Assembly: GCF_900114625.1 (NCBI RefSeq) | Contig: NZ_FOZL01000001.1 | Location: 992,001 to 1,056,000 of the forward strand | DNA: 64,000 nt | Direction of reading: 5' to 3' | Origin: Granulicella pectinivorans | Lineage (GTDB): Bacteria > Acidobacteriota > Terriglobia > Terriglobales > Acidobacteriaceae | In this document: positions 5,472-13,961 of the stretch, piece after piece | How positions within the stretch are numbered: position 1 is the stretch's first letter | Layout: every line of letters starts with the position of its first letter | Translations under genes and position numbers: made by a program | Notes under the pieces: model-generated | What the model was told of the DNA's origin: nothing | The model's database searches: none | What the model saw: only the letters and a program-made list of their open reading frames with translations

Positions 5472-8099
5472 ATGTCACTGATGCGGCGCATTGCCAATCT
5501 GTTTGTGCGGTCGAAGGTGGAGAGCGAGATCGAGGCCGAGCTGCGGGCGCACATCGAGATGCGCATGGAAGACAATATGCAGCACGGGATGACGGAGCAG
5601 GAGGCGAGGCGCGATGCGCTGGTGCGCTTCGGCAACGCAGCGGCGACGAAGGAGCGTGTCGTGGGGGTGGATGCGGCGTTGTGGCTGGAGAGCGCGTGGG
5701 CGGACGCGCGATATGCGTGCCGGGGACTGGTGAAGAATCCGGGGTTCGCGGTGACGGCGATTGCGGTGCTTGCGCTTGGGGTGGGTGTGGTGACGGCGAT
5801 CTTCGCGTTTGCGGATGCGGTGTTGATCAAGCCGGTGCCGTACAAGGAGCCGGCACGGCTGGTGGGGTTGTTTGAGAAGACGCCAATGGGGCCGCGGTAT
5901 CACCTGTCGTATGCGGACTATGTAGCGTGGAAGAGTGGAAACAAGAGCCTGAGTGCGCTGGAGGCGTTCGATGAGGGGCCGTGGCCGTTGAAGACCGATG
6001 CAGGCATGGAGCTGGTGGATGGCGGCTCGGTGACGGCGGGGTTTCTACGCACGCTTGGCCTGGCTCCGGTGCTGGGAAGGGACTTTCGTGACGGCGATGA
6101 TGCCCCCGGCGCGGAGGGTGTTGTGCTGCTGAGTTACAGCGCGTGGCAGAAGCGGTTTGGCGGCCGGCGCAATGTGCTGGGCGAGTCGATTGTCGTCGAT
6201 AACGAGGTGAAGACGATCGTCGGTGTGCTTCCGCCGCAGGCCGCGTTTTCGCCGGTGGGCACATGCGAGTTCTGGACGACGGTGCGGGTGCAGACCGGCA
6301 TCGACAGCAGAAGGGACCATGGGCTCGGCGCGATTGGGCGGCTGAAGGATGGGGTGTCGATCGAACAGGTCTCGGAGGATCTGGATGCGATCTCGGCGGG
6401 GCTGGCGCGGCTGTATCCGGATACGAACGGCGGGCATAGCGCGACGGTGGTGCCGTTGAGTGAGGTGATGATCGGGAGGCTGCGTCCGCTGCTGCTGCTG
6501 ATGTTGAGTGGTGGTCTGCTTCTGCTGGTGATCGCTTCGGTGAATGTGGCGAGCCTGCTGCTGGTGCGGACGGAGACGCGGCGCAGAGAGTTCTCGTTGC
6601 GGGGTGCGCTGGGTGCTTCGCGTTCGCGGATGGTGCGGCAGTTCTGCATCGAGGCGATGGTGCTTGCGGTGGCGGGGAGTGCAGTGGGGCTGGGGTCGGC
6701 GTATGGCTTCATGCATCTTCTGCTCGGTTTGATTCCGTCGACGATGCAGGACGATATGCCGTATCTGCGTGGGCTTGGGCTGAGCGGACATGTGCTGTGG
6801 TTTGCGGCTGCGATTACGTTGGGGATGATGGCTCTGCTGGCGGTGACGCCGCTGGGAAGGATCGCGCGGGGGGATCTGCGGGGTGGCCTTGCGGATGGCG
6901 GCCGGACCGCGGCGAATGGAGTGTGGAAGCATCTTGGCGCGAACCTTGTGGTGCTGGAACTTGGCATGGCGATGGTGCTGCTGGTGGGTGCGGGATTACT
7001 GGGCAAGAGTCTCTACAAGCTGATGCATACGGAGATCGGGATGGAGTCGAAGCATCTTGCGATTCTGCGGATGCGGGCTCCGGATGCGGGGTATGCGACC
7101 GATGCGCAGAGGATCGGGCTGGCGCAGCGGATCGGCGCGGAGGTACGCCGTCTACCGGGAGTGAAGGACGTGGCGATGGCGGAGCTTGTGCCGGTGTCGA
7201 GCGGGTCGTGGGCGAGCGCGGGGTTTCAGATTGTGGGGCGGCCGAGCCATGACAAGAACGAGGCGAAGAGTCTTACGGTGAGCGCGAACTACTTCAGCAC
7301 GCTTGAAGCGACGCTGCTGCGTGGCCGGTATTTTCGAGACGGAGAAGATGCTTCGAAGCCTCCGGTGGTGGTGGTGAACCGGACGTTTACGCAGCGCTAT
7401 TTTCCCGGCGAAGAGGCTCTTGGGAAGATGATCCAGTTCGATGGAGCGGTCGCGGCGATGGAGGTTGTGGGGGTGGTGGAGGACATCCAGGAGGGGCCGC
7501 TCGATACGATGGTTCCGCCTGTGATGTACAGGCCGCTCGAGCAGGATCCTATGCGGAACTACTTTGTCGTGGTGAGGACGGAGCAGGCTCCGCGGGGGAT
7601 TGTGTCGGCGCTGTCGTCGACGGTGCATGCGCTGGATGCGGGGATTCTGGTGCTGGATGCGGAGACGATGGATGACCGGATCAACCGCTCGCAGGCGGCG
7701 TATCTGCATGTTGCATCGGCGTGGCTGGCGAGTGGATTTGCGTCGATGGCGCTGCTGCTTGGGGTGGTCGGATTGTATGGTGTGGTGGCTTACTCGGTGA
7801 GCCAGAGGACGCGCGAGATTGGCGTGAGGATGGCGCTGGGGGCGCAGCGTAGCGGCGTGTATGGGCTCATCCTCAAAGAGGCCGCGCGACTGGTGGGGGT
7901 GGGTATCGGCGTCGGCATGGTGTGCGCGGTGTGCGCGGCGAGCCTGTTGGGGAAGATGTTGTACGGCACGGCACCCTGGGACGCAGCGACGCTGGTGACG
8001 GTCGCGGCGGTGCTTGGAGGCTCGGCGATGGTGGCGAGCTATCTGCCGGCACGGCGGGCTGCTTCGGTGAATCCGGTCGAGGCGCTGCGGGCGGAGTAA
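5472..8099 (+). CDS. ADOP-family ABC transporter permease (FtsX/MacB-like)
   Basis: A full-length 875-residue permease. It has a soluble prefix domain (residues ~20-70: EIEAELRAHIEMRMED, MTEQEARRDALVRFGN), a first helix near 88-112, and a MacB_PCD periplasmic domain to ~335. An FtsX block of three helices (~340-460) includes the motif RTETRRREFSLRGALGASRSRM. A second TM/periplasmic/FtsX half follows (from ~490; last helices ~750-865, motif QRTREIGVRMALGAQRS). Such proteins lack their own ATPase and may use a separate MacB-type one. A strong GGGAGG (5461-5466) lies 5 bp upstream of ATG 5472. Coupled with the preceding padR. Substrate unknown. Confidence 0.95.
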   Translation: MSLMRRIANLFVRSKVESEIEAELRAHIEMRMEDNMQHGMTEQEARRDALVRFGNAAATKERVVGVDAALWLESAWADARYACRGLVKNPGFAVTAIAVLALGVGVVTAIFAFADAVLIKPVPYKEPARLVGLFEKTPMGPRYHLSYADYVAWKSGNKSLSALEAFDEGPWPLKTDAGMELVDGGSVTAGFLRTLGLAPVLGRDFRDGDDAPGAEGVVLLSYSAWQKRFGGRRNVLGESIVVDNEVKTIVGVLPPQAAFSPVGTCEFWTTVRVQTGIDSRRDHGLGAIGRLKDGVSIEQVSEDLDAISAGLARLYPDTNGGHSATVVPLSEVMIGRLRPLLLLMLSGGLLLLVIASVNVASLLLVRTETRRREFSLRGALGASRSRMVRQFCIEAMVLAVAGSAVGLGSAYGFMHLLLGLIPSTMQDDMPYLRGLGLSGHVLWFAAAITLGMMALLAVTPLGRIARGDLRGGLADGGRTAANGVWKHLGANLVVLELGMAMVLLVGAGLLGKSLYKLMHTEIGMESKHLAILRMRAPDAGYATDAQRIGLAQRIGAEVRRLPGVKDVAMAELVPVSSGSWASAGFQIVGRPSHDKNEAKSLTVSANYFSTLEATLLRGRYFRDGEDASKPPVVVVNRTFTQRYFPGEEALGKMIQFDGAVAAMEVVGVVEDIQEGPLDTMVPPVMYRPLEQDPMRNYFVVVRTEQAPRGIVSALSSTVHALDAGILVLDAETMDDRINRSQAAYLHVASAWLASGFASMALLLGVVGLYGVVAYSVSQRTREIGVRMALGAQRSGVYGLILKEAARLVGVGIGVGMVCAVCAASLLGKMLYGTAPWDAATLVTVAAVLGGSAMVASYLPARRAASVNPVEALRAE

Positions 8100-8132
8100 G
8101 ACCTCTTCCCCGCGAAAATATTTTTCTCTATC

Positions 8133-8175
8133 TACGAAACTCTTCGTTGACATGTACGAATAAGTTCGTATATGT
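8133..8175 (+). promoter_or_regulatory. blaI promoter with two tandem BlaI-type operators
   Basis: Two boxes share arms and spacing: TACGAA-actc-TTCGTT (8133-8148) and, inside ACATGTACGAA-taag-TTCGTATATGT (8150-8175, 11-bp arms with one mismatch), TACGAA-taag-TTCGTA. Their centres are 22 bp apart, about two helical turns. A -35 TTGACA (8147-8152) and -10 TATGTT (8171-8176, 18-bp gap; alternatively TATATG 8169-8174) overlap them. Binding by BlaI is inferred from the adjacent gene and the TACA/TGTA character of the outer arms. Confidence 0.75.
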
Positions 8176-8182
8176 TTCTCGC

Positions 8183-8566
8183 ATGATCAAGACGAAGCTG
8201 ATTCCGAAGCCGACCGAAGGGGAACTGGAGTTGCTGACGATCCTTTGGGAGCGTGGGCCCGCCACGGTACGCGAGTTGTTCGACGCGGTGAATGTCGAGC
8301 GCCGCGTGGTGTACACGGGTGTGTTGAAGCTGCTGCAGATTATGACGGACAAGGGTCTTGTTGTGCGGGACGAGAGCGAGCGGGCGCATGTGTATCGTGC
8401 GGCTGTGGAGCGCGCGGATACGGAGCGGCAGTTCGTGCAGGAGTTGAGCGAGCGCTTCTTTGCAGGCAGTGCGGCACAGCTTGCGCTGCGGGCGCTGGAG
8501 ATGGACACGGCTTCGGATGCGGAGCTGGATGAGATTCGGAAGCTGCTGCGGAAGAAGAGGTCGTAA
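8183..8566 (+). CDS. blaI: BlaI/MecI/CopY-family transcriptional repressor
   Basis: A 127-residue winged-helix repressor with the family pattern: PTEGELELLTILWERGPATVRELFDAV, then VVYTGVLKLLQIMTDKGLVVRD and a C-terminal dimerisation helix (ERFFAGSAAQLALRALEM). The start is ATG 8183, since upstream codons in the same frame fall inside the preceding permease gene and the promoter. With the -10 ending at about 8176, transcription should begin at the ATG itself, so the mRNA is probably leaderless. It is followed 31 bp later by an M56 peptidase, the classical BlaI-BlaR1 arrangement in which the peptidase inactivates the repressor. The gene symbol reflects the family; a beta-lactam role is not implied. 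Confidence 0.93.
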   Translation: MIKTKLIPKPTEGELELLTILWERGPATVRELFDAVNVERRVVYTGVLKLLQIMTDKGLVVRDESERAHVYRAAVERADTERQFVQELSERFFAGSAAQLALRALEMDTASDAELDEIRKLLRKKRS

Positions 8567-8597
8567 GGGCGTTTCCAGGGGATCGGGAGGCAAGGCG

Positions 8598-10589
8598 ATG
8601 ACGGCTCATGGATGGATCGATAACGGTGAGATGGTGGCTCTGGGATGGACGCTGCTGCACTTCTGCTGGCAGGGTACGGCGTTGGCGTTGGTGTACGCGA
8701 TCGTCAACCGCATGACGCGTCATGCGGCGACCAAGACGCGGTACGGCATTGCGATGCTGGTGCTGGCGCTGATGCCTGTTGCTGCCGCCATCACGTTTCT
8801 GGAGCAGGAGCGGCTGGTGGTGCGGGTCGCGCGACCGGGGTATGCGGTGATGGCCTCGCAGCTTGGCGCGCTGCACGGCACACTCGTCGCGGAGATTCCG
8901 GCGGCGGCTCCGGCGGTGGAGACCAGCGAGCTTTGGATTGCCTCGCATGCGGATCGTCTGCTGCCGTGGGTCGACTCGGTGTGGATGGGTGGCGTGATGC
9001 TTCTTGCGCTGCGTGCGTTGGGAGGATGGTGGCAGCTCGAGGGTATCCGCAAGCGCGCGCAGGGCATGATGCCGGTGGAGGTGATGGCGAGCTTCTATCG
9101 TGTGTCGCGGCAGCTGCGTATGGGACGCAGGGTGGTGCTGCGTGTGTCGGACGAGGTGATCTCGCCGCTGGCGATGGGAGTGTGGCGCACGGCGGTGATT
9201 CTTCCGGTGTCGGCGATGCTGCGCCTGGAGAGGGAGCAGTTGGAGGCGGTGCTGGCGCATGAGTTGGCGCATGTCCGGCGGTGGGACTATGTCTGCAACC
9301 TGGTGCAGACGGGCGTGGAGTGCCTGCTGTTCTTTCACCCAGCCGTGTGGTGGGTGAGCCGCAGGACGCGGGAGCTGCGCGAGGTCTGCTGCGATGAGAT
9401 TGCGGCGCGGAGTTGTGAAGACCCGCTGGTGTATGCGGAAGCGTTGTTGCAGCTGGAGGAGCAGCGTTCGCAAAAGCTGCATTTGGCGATGGCGCTCGAT
9501 GGCCATCGTGGGACGTTACTCACGAGAGTGAAACAGATTCTTGGAGAGGGGATCATGATGGAGAGCAAGACGGTAAGTGGAATGCGTGTTGCGGTTGCGG
9601 GCGCCGTGATGATGGGGCTTCTTGTTGCCCCGCGTGTGGCGAAGGGGCTGAATGCGATGCCTGTGCTGACGAATGTGGGGCCGGCGATCTTTGCGCCGGA
9701 GGTGGAGGTCGCGAGCAAGACACCGGTGGTGCATGCCGTTGTGCCGGTGCCTGCGTCCGCTCCCGTCGCGGCGCCCGTACCTGCGCCGGTTGCGGCAGCG
9801 ATGCCCATGCCTATGCCAATGGCACTGCCCATGCCGACGCCCGAGCCAGGCGATCGCCAGGACGAGGTGAAGGGCAATGGCACGGACTATATCAACGGCA
9901 TGCGTGCGGCGGGCTATCCGCTGGACCTGAACAAGGATCTCGACACACTGGTATCGTTGCGCGCCGTGGGGGTGACGCCCGAGTATGCCAAGGCGATGGC
10001 GCAGTCGGGGCTGGGTACGCCGGGGCTGCACGATCTGGTTGCGCTGAAGGCGCAGGGGATTACGCCGGAGTATCTGGCAGGGCTGCACGCCTCGGGAATT
10101 CCGCCCAAGGACTTTCACGAGGCGATCGGCGAGAAGGCTCTGGGCGTGACGCCCGAGTATGCGAAGGAGATTGCCGCGCTGCACATGGGCGACCCATCGG
10201 TACACGAGCTGATGTCGCTGAAGGCGCAGGGCATCACGCCGGAGTACGTGGCGCAGATGAAGGCCTCGGGTATCGCGTTCAAGGATCTGCATGAGGTGAC
10301 GAGTGCGAAAGCTGTCGGCGTAACGCCGGAGTTTGCGAAGGGCATGGCGGCATCGGGCTTCCCGAATATGTCCACGCATGAGCTGATCTCCATGCGTGCG
10401 CAGGGTGTGACGCCGGAGTACGTGACCTGGGTGAAGAAGACCTTTCCCGATGCCGACATGCATAACGTGCAGCGGGCCATGGTCTTCCACATCGACGATG
10501 CCTTTATCGCCAAGGCCAGGGCACATGGCTTCAACGATATGAGCCTGGACAAGCTGGTGAAGTTGAAGATGACCGGCCTGCTCGACTAA
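8598..10589 (+). CDS. M56-family (BlaR1-like) membrane metallopeptidase with C-terminal 29-residue repeats
   Basis: A 663-residue protein. About four N-terminal helices surround the M56 zinc site HELAH (221-225), with the downstream glutamate in CCDE (264-267). A further helix near 327-346 precedes an Ala/Pro/Met-rich linker (~370-420) that should cross the periplasm or wall space. The tail (residues 431-663) is eight tandem units of 28-32 residues with consensus YxxxMxxSGxxxxxxHELxxLKAqGvTPE. No penicillin-binding sensor domain is present, unlike BlaR1. ATG 8598 has GGGAGG 7 bp upstream. By analogy, binding to the repeat region would activate the peptidase and relieve BlaI repression. The next gene encodes a secreted protein with the same repeats. 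Confidence 0.92.
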   Translation: MTAHGWIDNGEMVALGWTLLHFCWQGTALALVYAIVNRMTRHAATKTRYGIAMLVLALMPVAAAITFLEQERLVVRVARPGYAVMASQLGALHGTLVAEIPAAAPAVETSELWIASHADRLLPWVDSVWMGGVMLLALRALGGWWQLEGIRKRAQGMMPVEVMASFYRVSRQLRMGRRVVLRVSDEVISPLAMGVWRTAVILPVSAMLRLEREQLEAVLAHELAHVRRWDYVCNLVQTGVECLLFFHPAVWWVSRRTRELREVCCDEIAARSCEDPLVYAEALLQLEEQRSQKLHLAMALDGHRGTLLTRVKQILGEGIMMESKTVSGMRVAVAGAVMMGLLVAPRVAKGLNAMPVLTNVGPAIFAPEVEVASKTPVVHAVVPVPASAPVAAPVPAPVAAAMPMPMPMALPMPTPEPGDRQDEVKGNGTDYINGMRAAGYPLDLNKDLDTLVSLRAVGVTPEYAKAMAQSGLGTPGLHDLVALKAQGITPEYLAGLHASGIPPKDFHEAIGEKALGVTPEYAKEIAALHMGDPSVHELMSLKAQGITPEYVAQMKASGIAFKDLHEVTSAKAVGVTPEFAKGMAASGFPNMSTHELISMRAQGVTPEYVTWVKKTFPDADMHNVQRAMVFHIDDAFIAKARAHGFNDMSLDKLVKLKMTGLLD

Positions 10590-10682
10590 GAGCGAATACC
10601 CCTACACAAGCTGGCAGCAGGATAGACACCACACGTGGGACGTGGGCTGCCCTTACTACGTTCTTTTTCAGGAGAGAAGATC

Positions 10683-11462
10683 ATGAAGCGAATGATGATG
10701 ATGGTGTTGTTGGGCGGTCTTGCGATGTCGGCGCAGGCGCAGATGCGGAAGGGGCTGTGCATGCTCTCGGTGTCGGAGGGCAAGGTGCAGCAGGCGGACC
10801 TGGTGCTGCGTCGTAACGAATGCAGTGATTCCGAGCACGGGAGCTGCGGGACATCGGAGAACTCAAACCTTGCGTGGAGCCGATGGAGCGGTGTTTCGGC
10901 CTCTCAACTGGGGCAGGAGGGTGCGCAGTTGAAGGCTGCGATGAGTGGCGAGCCAGGGCAGCTTGTCTGCACCGGGACCGTGCATGACGGCATCCTTGCG
11001 GGGCGGTACGAGTTTACGCCCAACCCGACGTTTCTCGCGTCGATGGGTGCGCTGGGCTTCGACGACATCTCGCCCAGCAAGCAGGAGGGCTTTCTTCTGC
11101 TGGACATTACGACGGATTGGGTGAAGCAGATCAAGGCGGCGGGCGTCACGGAGCTTTCGACCGGCAAGATCATGGGGCTTCGGGCACTGCATGTGGATCT
11201 CGACTACATCCACGGGATGGCGGCGGCGGGGTATCCGGAGCTGCGTGCCGGCAAGCTGACCAGCATGAAGGCCGTGGGGGTTACGCCGGAGAAGGTGCGC
11301 GATGCGAAGGCGATGGGCTTTCAGCCGACCGAGGAAGAGCTGATCCAGATGTCGGTCTTCAAGATCGACAGGCCATTCCTGGAGCGGATGAAGGCGCGGG
11401 GCATGGGGAACGCGACGATTGCGCAGTTGATCAAGATAAAGATCTTCAAGCTCGAAGATTGA
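10683..11462 (+). CDS. Secreted repeat protein paired with the M56 peptidase
   Basis: A 259-residue protein with a signal peptide (MKRMMMMVLLGGLAMSAQAQ). A ~95-residue N-terminal domain contains four or five Cys residues. After the motif RYEFTPNPT, residues 117-259 are exactly five units of 29, 29, 29, 28 and 28 residues. They are homologous to the tail of the neighbouring M56 peptidase; one unit ends in KAVGVTPE and the last two match the peptidase's C-terminal cap (FLERMKARGMGNATIAQLIKIKIFKLED here). AGGAG (10670-10674) lies 8 bp before ATG 10683. Function unknown; a ligand, inhibitor or decoy for the peptidase sensor is an inference from shared repeats. Confidence 0.85.
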   Translation: MKRMMMMVLLGGLAMSAQAQMRKGLCMLSVSEGKVQQADLVLRRNECSDSEHGSCGTSENSNLAWSRWSGVSASQLGQEGAQLKAAMSGEPGQLVCTGTVHDGILAGRYEFTPNPTFLASMGALGFDDISPSKQEGFLLLDITTDWVKQIKAAGVTELSTGKIMGLRALHVDLDYIHGMAAAGYPELRAGKLTSMKAVGVTPEKVRDAKAMGFQPTEEELIQMSVFKIDRPFLERMKARGMGNATIAQLIKIKIFKLED

Positions 11463-11491
11463 GCCGATGCGATTCTCTTCGGAAGCGGCAT

Positions 11492-11549
11492 CCTTACGGT
11501 CTTCTGCATCGTATTGTTGAAGAAGACCGCAAGGAGGCCGCCCTTTTTT
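11492..11549 (+). promoter_or_regulatory. Long stem-loop and T-run immediately before the small membrane gene
   Basis: CCTTACGGTCTTCT (11492-11505) pairs with AGAAGACCGCAAGG (11521-11534) with one mismatch and a 15-base loop. The ribosome-binding AAGGAGG (11531-11537) lies partly in the 3' arm, and six T residues (11544-11549) end at the ATG. It may be a terminator for the upstream gene, or a translational switch that hides the ribosome site. Confidence 0.5.
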
Positions 11550-11759
11550 ATGGGAAAACGTAAGAGTGTTGTTTTGTCGCTTGTGCTGACCTTTTTCTTT
11601 GGGCCGTTCGGCATGCTGTACAGCACGGTGCCCGGCGCGCTGGTGATGATGGTGCTGTATGTGGCGATTGGCATTCCAACCCTGGGTTGGGGGCTTGCGG
11701 TGCTGCATCCGATCGCGATGATCTGGGGCGCAATCGCGGCGGACCGCGCCAACCGCTAA
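11550..11759 (+). CDS. Small two-helix membrane protein
   Basis: A 69-residue protein: a basic start (MGKRKSVV), one helix (LSLVLTFFFGPFGMLYSTV), then a second long hydrophobic stretch (ALVMMVLYVAIGIPTLGWGLAVLHPIAMIWGAIAA). It resembles the small uncharacterised FFxGPfGmfY membrane proteins related in layout to TM2-type proteins. ATG 11550 follows AAGGAGG (11531-11537) with a rather long 12-bp gap; an upstream TTG at 11514 is less likely. It may belong to the blaI-M56 unit, but a stem-loop separates it from the preceding gene. Confidence 0.7.
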   Translation: MGKRKSVVLSLVLTFFFGPFGMLYSTVPGALVMMVLYVAIGIPTLGWGLAVLHPIAMIWGAIAADRANR

Positions 11760-11771
11760 CAACTAAAACGA

Positions 11772-11803
11772 CGATGCCCCACGCGGATAGGCATGGGGCA
11801 TCG
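11772..11803. terminator. Bidirectional hairpin terminator
   Basis: CGATGCCCCA (11772-11781) and TGGGGCATCG (11794-11803) form a perfect 10-bp stem between the convergent small membrane gene and the alcohol dehydrogenase gene. The minus-strand side reads CGTTTTAGTT, a weak T-tract. Confidence 0.65.
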
Positions 11804-11820
11804 AGCGTTGCGCGTGTGGG

Positions 11821-12873
11821 CTACTTCTTCAGCGATGCGATGTCGATCACGAAACGGTACTTCACGTCGCTCTTCAGCAGGCGCTCGTAGGCGTCGTTGA
11901 TCTGGTCGATGTCGATCATCTCGATGTCGGAGACGATGTTGTGTTGGGAGCAGAAGTCGAGCATCTCCTGGGTTTCTTTGAGTCCGCCAATGCCTGATCC
12001 TGCAAAGGAGCGGCGGCCCATGATGAGGGGGAAGGCGGCGACGGGCATGGGGTTCTCGGGTGCGCCGACCAGGGTGATGGTGCCGTCGACGGCGAGCAGG
12101 TTCAGGTAGGCGTTGATGTCGTGGTCGGCGGAGACGCAGTCGAGGAGGAAGTCGAAGGTTCCGGCGTGCCTGGCCATCTGCTCGGGGTCGGTGGAGAGGA
12201 TGACCTCGTCGGCTCCGAGGCGGAGGGCGTCTTCGATCTTGCTCTTCGAGGTGGTGATGACGACGGTGTGGGCTCCGAAGGCGTGGGCGAACTTGACGCC
12301 CATGTGGCCCAGTCCTCCGAGACCGACGATTCCGACCTTCTGGCCTGCCTTGACGCCCCAGTGCTTGAGCGGCGAGTAGGTGGTGATGCCGGCGCAGAGG
12401 AGGGGAGCGACGGCGGGCAGATCGAGGTTGGTGGGGACGTGCAGGACGAAGGCCTCGTCGACGACGATGCTCTCGGAGTAGCCGCCGTAGGTGCTGCCAC
12501 CGGAGATCTTGTCGGGGGTGTTGTAGGTCTGGGTCGCGCCGTTCAGGCAGTACTGTTCGAGGTCGCGGGCGCAGGAGCTACAGGTGCGGCAGGAGTCGAC
12601 GAGGCAGCCTACGGCGGCGAGGTCGCCTTGCTTGAACTTCGTGACGGCCGAACCGACGGCGGTGACGCGGCCGACGATCTCGTGGCCGGGAACGACGGGG
12701 AAGGTGGAGAAGTGCCACTCGTCGCGGGCCTGATGCAGGTCGGAGTGGCAGACGCCGCAGTACAGGATCTCGATGGCGACGTCGGAGACGCGCGGTTCGC
12801 GGCGTTCGATGGTGTGGGGAGCGAGCGGGGAGGTGGCGGTCTGGGCTGCGTAGGACTTGGTCGCGGTCGACAT
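11821..12873 (-). CDS. Zinc-dependent NAD(P) alcohol dehydrogenase, YahK/AdhA-like
   Basis: A 350-residue medium-chain dehydrogenase. The catalytic zinc ligands appear in CGVCHSDLH and GHEIVG. The structural zinc lobe is CLVDSCRTCSSCARDLEQYC, typical of the cinnamyl-alcohol/YahK aldehyde reductase subgroup. The cofactor motif GLGGLGHMGVKFA lies near residue 188. These enzymes reduce many aldehydes with NADPH in the cytosol. AGGAGAG precedes the ATG by about 8 bp. The divergent AraC-family gene at 13006 is the likely regulator, mirroring the YqhC/YqhD layout of aldehyde-stress systems. Confidence 0.92.
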   Translation of the reverse strand: MSTATKSYAAQTATSPLAPHTIERREPRVSDVAIEILYCGVCHSDLHQARDEWHFSTFPVVPGHEIVGRVTAVGSAVTKFKQGDLAAVGCLVDSCRTCSSCARDLEQYCLNGATQTYNTPDKISGGSTYGGYSESIVVDEAFVLHVPTNLDLPAVAPLLCAGITTYSPLKHWGVKAGQKVGIVGLGGLGHMGVKFAHAFGAHTVVITTSKSKIEDALRLGADEVILSTDPEQMARHAGTFDFLLDCVSADHDINAYLNLLAVDGTITLVGAPENPMPVAAFPLIMGRRSFAGSGIGGLKETQEMLDFCSQHNIVSDIEMIDIDQINDAYERLLKSDVKYRFVIDIASLKK

Positions 12874-12895
12874 GGTGTTTCTCTCCTGAGGTACT

Positions 12896-12939
12896 GTTCT
12901 ATCTCACCGCATACGGGCGTCCGGGACAATGCATAGAAC
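12896..12939. promoter_or_regulatory. Spaced inverted repeat between adh and araC genes
   Basis: GTTCTAT (12896-12902) and ATAGAAC (12933-12939) are perfect 7-bp inverted arms 30 bp apart in the 132-bp divergent promoter region. They may be half-sites for the AraC-family regulator; the evidence is positional only. Confidence 0.3.
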
Positions 12940-13005
12940 TGCCTATCGCTTGCCTGATTCTGCAAAGATCATGACAGTGGGGTGAAGATTGGGTAGGTTA
13001 AATGT

Positions 13006-13929
13006 ATGGATATCGTGGAGCAGAACCGGAAAAAGATGGTGACGCTGCTGGAGCGGATGGCGAAGCCGGAGGGGATGCGGGAGACCTCGCTCCCGGGCGT
13101 GCGGACGATGCGGGCGAGCAAGCCTTCGCGGCGGATTCCGATTCTCTATGAGCCGTCCATGATCTTCGTTCTGCAAGGGAGCAAAAAGGGCTATCTGGAT
13201 CAGGAGACCTTTACCTACGATGCGCTGAACTACCTTGTCCTGACCGTGCCGCTGCCGTTCGAGTGCGAGACGACGATTGGAGAGGATGGGCCGTTCCTGG
13301 GGCTGTCGGTCCAGGTGGACCTGGCGCTGGTGGGCGAGTTGCTGATGACGATGGGGATTCGCGCGGTACCGCCGGCGGGGGGGTGCCTGGGCGGGGTGCA
13401 GTCGACGCCGCTCGAACTCGACTTGAGCGGGGCTCTGCTGCGTCTGCTGGAGTGTTTGCAGTCGCCGGTGGAGGCGCGCGTGCTGGGGCCGGCGATCGTG
13501 CGGGAGATTACGTACCGGGTGCTCCGTGGCCAGCGTGGCGGGGCGCTGGAGCAGTTGCTGCCGATGGACGAGACGCGGATGCAGATGCATCGCGTTCTGC
13601 ACCGCATGCATGCGGACTATGCGCGGCCTCTGCATATCGCTTCGCTGGCGAGTGAGCTGGGGATGAGCGTTTCGGCGCTGCACCACAACTTCAAGGCGGT
13701 GACGGCGACCTCGCCGCTGCAGTATCTGAAGACGATTCGACTGCACAAGGCGCGGATGCTGATGGTGCAGGACTCGCTGGGGGCGTCGGTGGCTGCGGAG
13801 CGCGTGGGGTACGAGAGCCCGTCGCAGTTCAGCCGGGAGTTCCGCAGGATGTTCCAGGCGACGCCGATGGAGGAGACGGAGCGGGTGCGGGCGGCGATTG
13901 GGCTGATGCGAGAGACTGCGGTGGCGTAA
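13006..13929 (+). CDS. AraC-family transcriptional regulator (AraC_N type)
   Basis: A 307-residue activator. The N-terminal ~150 residues match the AraC_N cupin-like domain (YEPSMIFVLQGSKKGYLD, FECETTI, PFLGLSVQVD). The C-terminal double HTH spans ~210-300 (HIASLASELGMSVSALHHNFKAVT; SPLQYLKTIRLHKARMLM; AAERVGYESPSQFSREFRRMF). This domain order is that of YqhC, which activates aldehyde reductase genes on exposure to reactive aldehydes. The gene is divergent from a YahK-like alcohol dehydrogenase, in agreement with such a role. Confidence 0.92.
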   Translation: MDIVEQNRKKMVTLLERMAKPEGMRETSLPGVRTMRASKPSRRIPILYEPSMIFVLQGSKKGYLDQETFTYDALNYLVLTVPLPFECETTIGEDGPFLGLSVQVDLALVGELLMTMGIRAVPPAGGCLGGVQSTPLELDLSGALLRLLECLQSPVEARVLGPAIVREITYRVLRGQRGGALEQLLPMDETRMQMHRVLHRMHADYARPLHIASLASELGMSVSALHHNFKAVTATSPLQYLKTIRLHKARMLMVQDSLGASVAAERVGYESPSQFSREFRRMFQATPMEETERVRAAIGLMRETAVA

Positions 13930-13961
13930 TCGGCACTGGAACTCGCTAAAATAAAGGGTAG

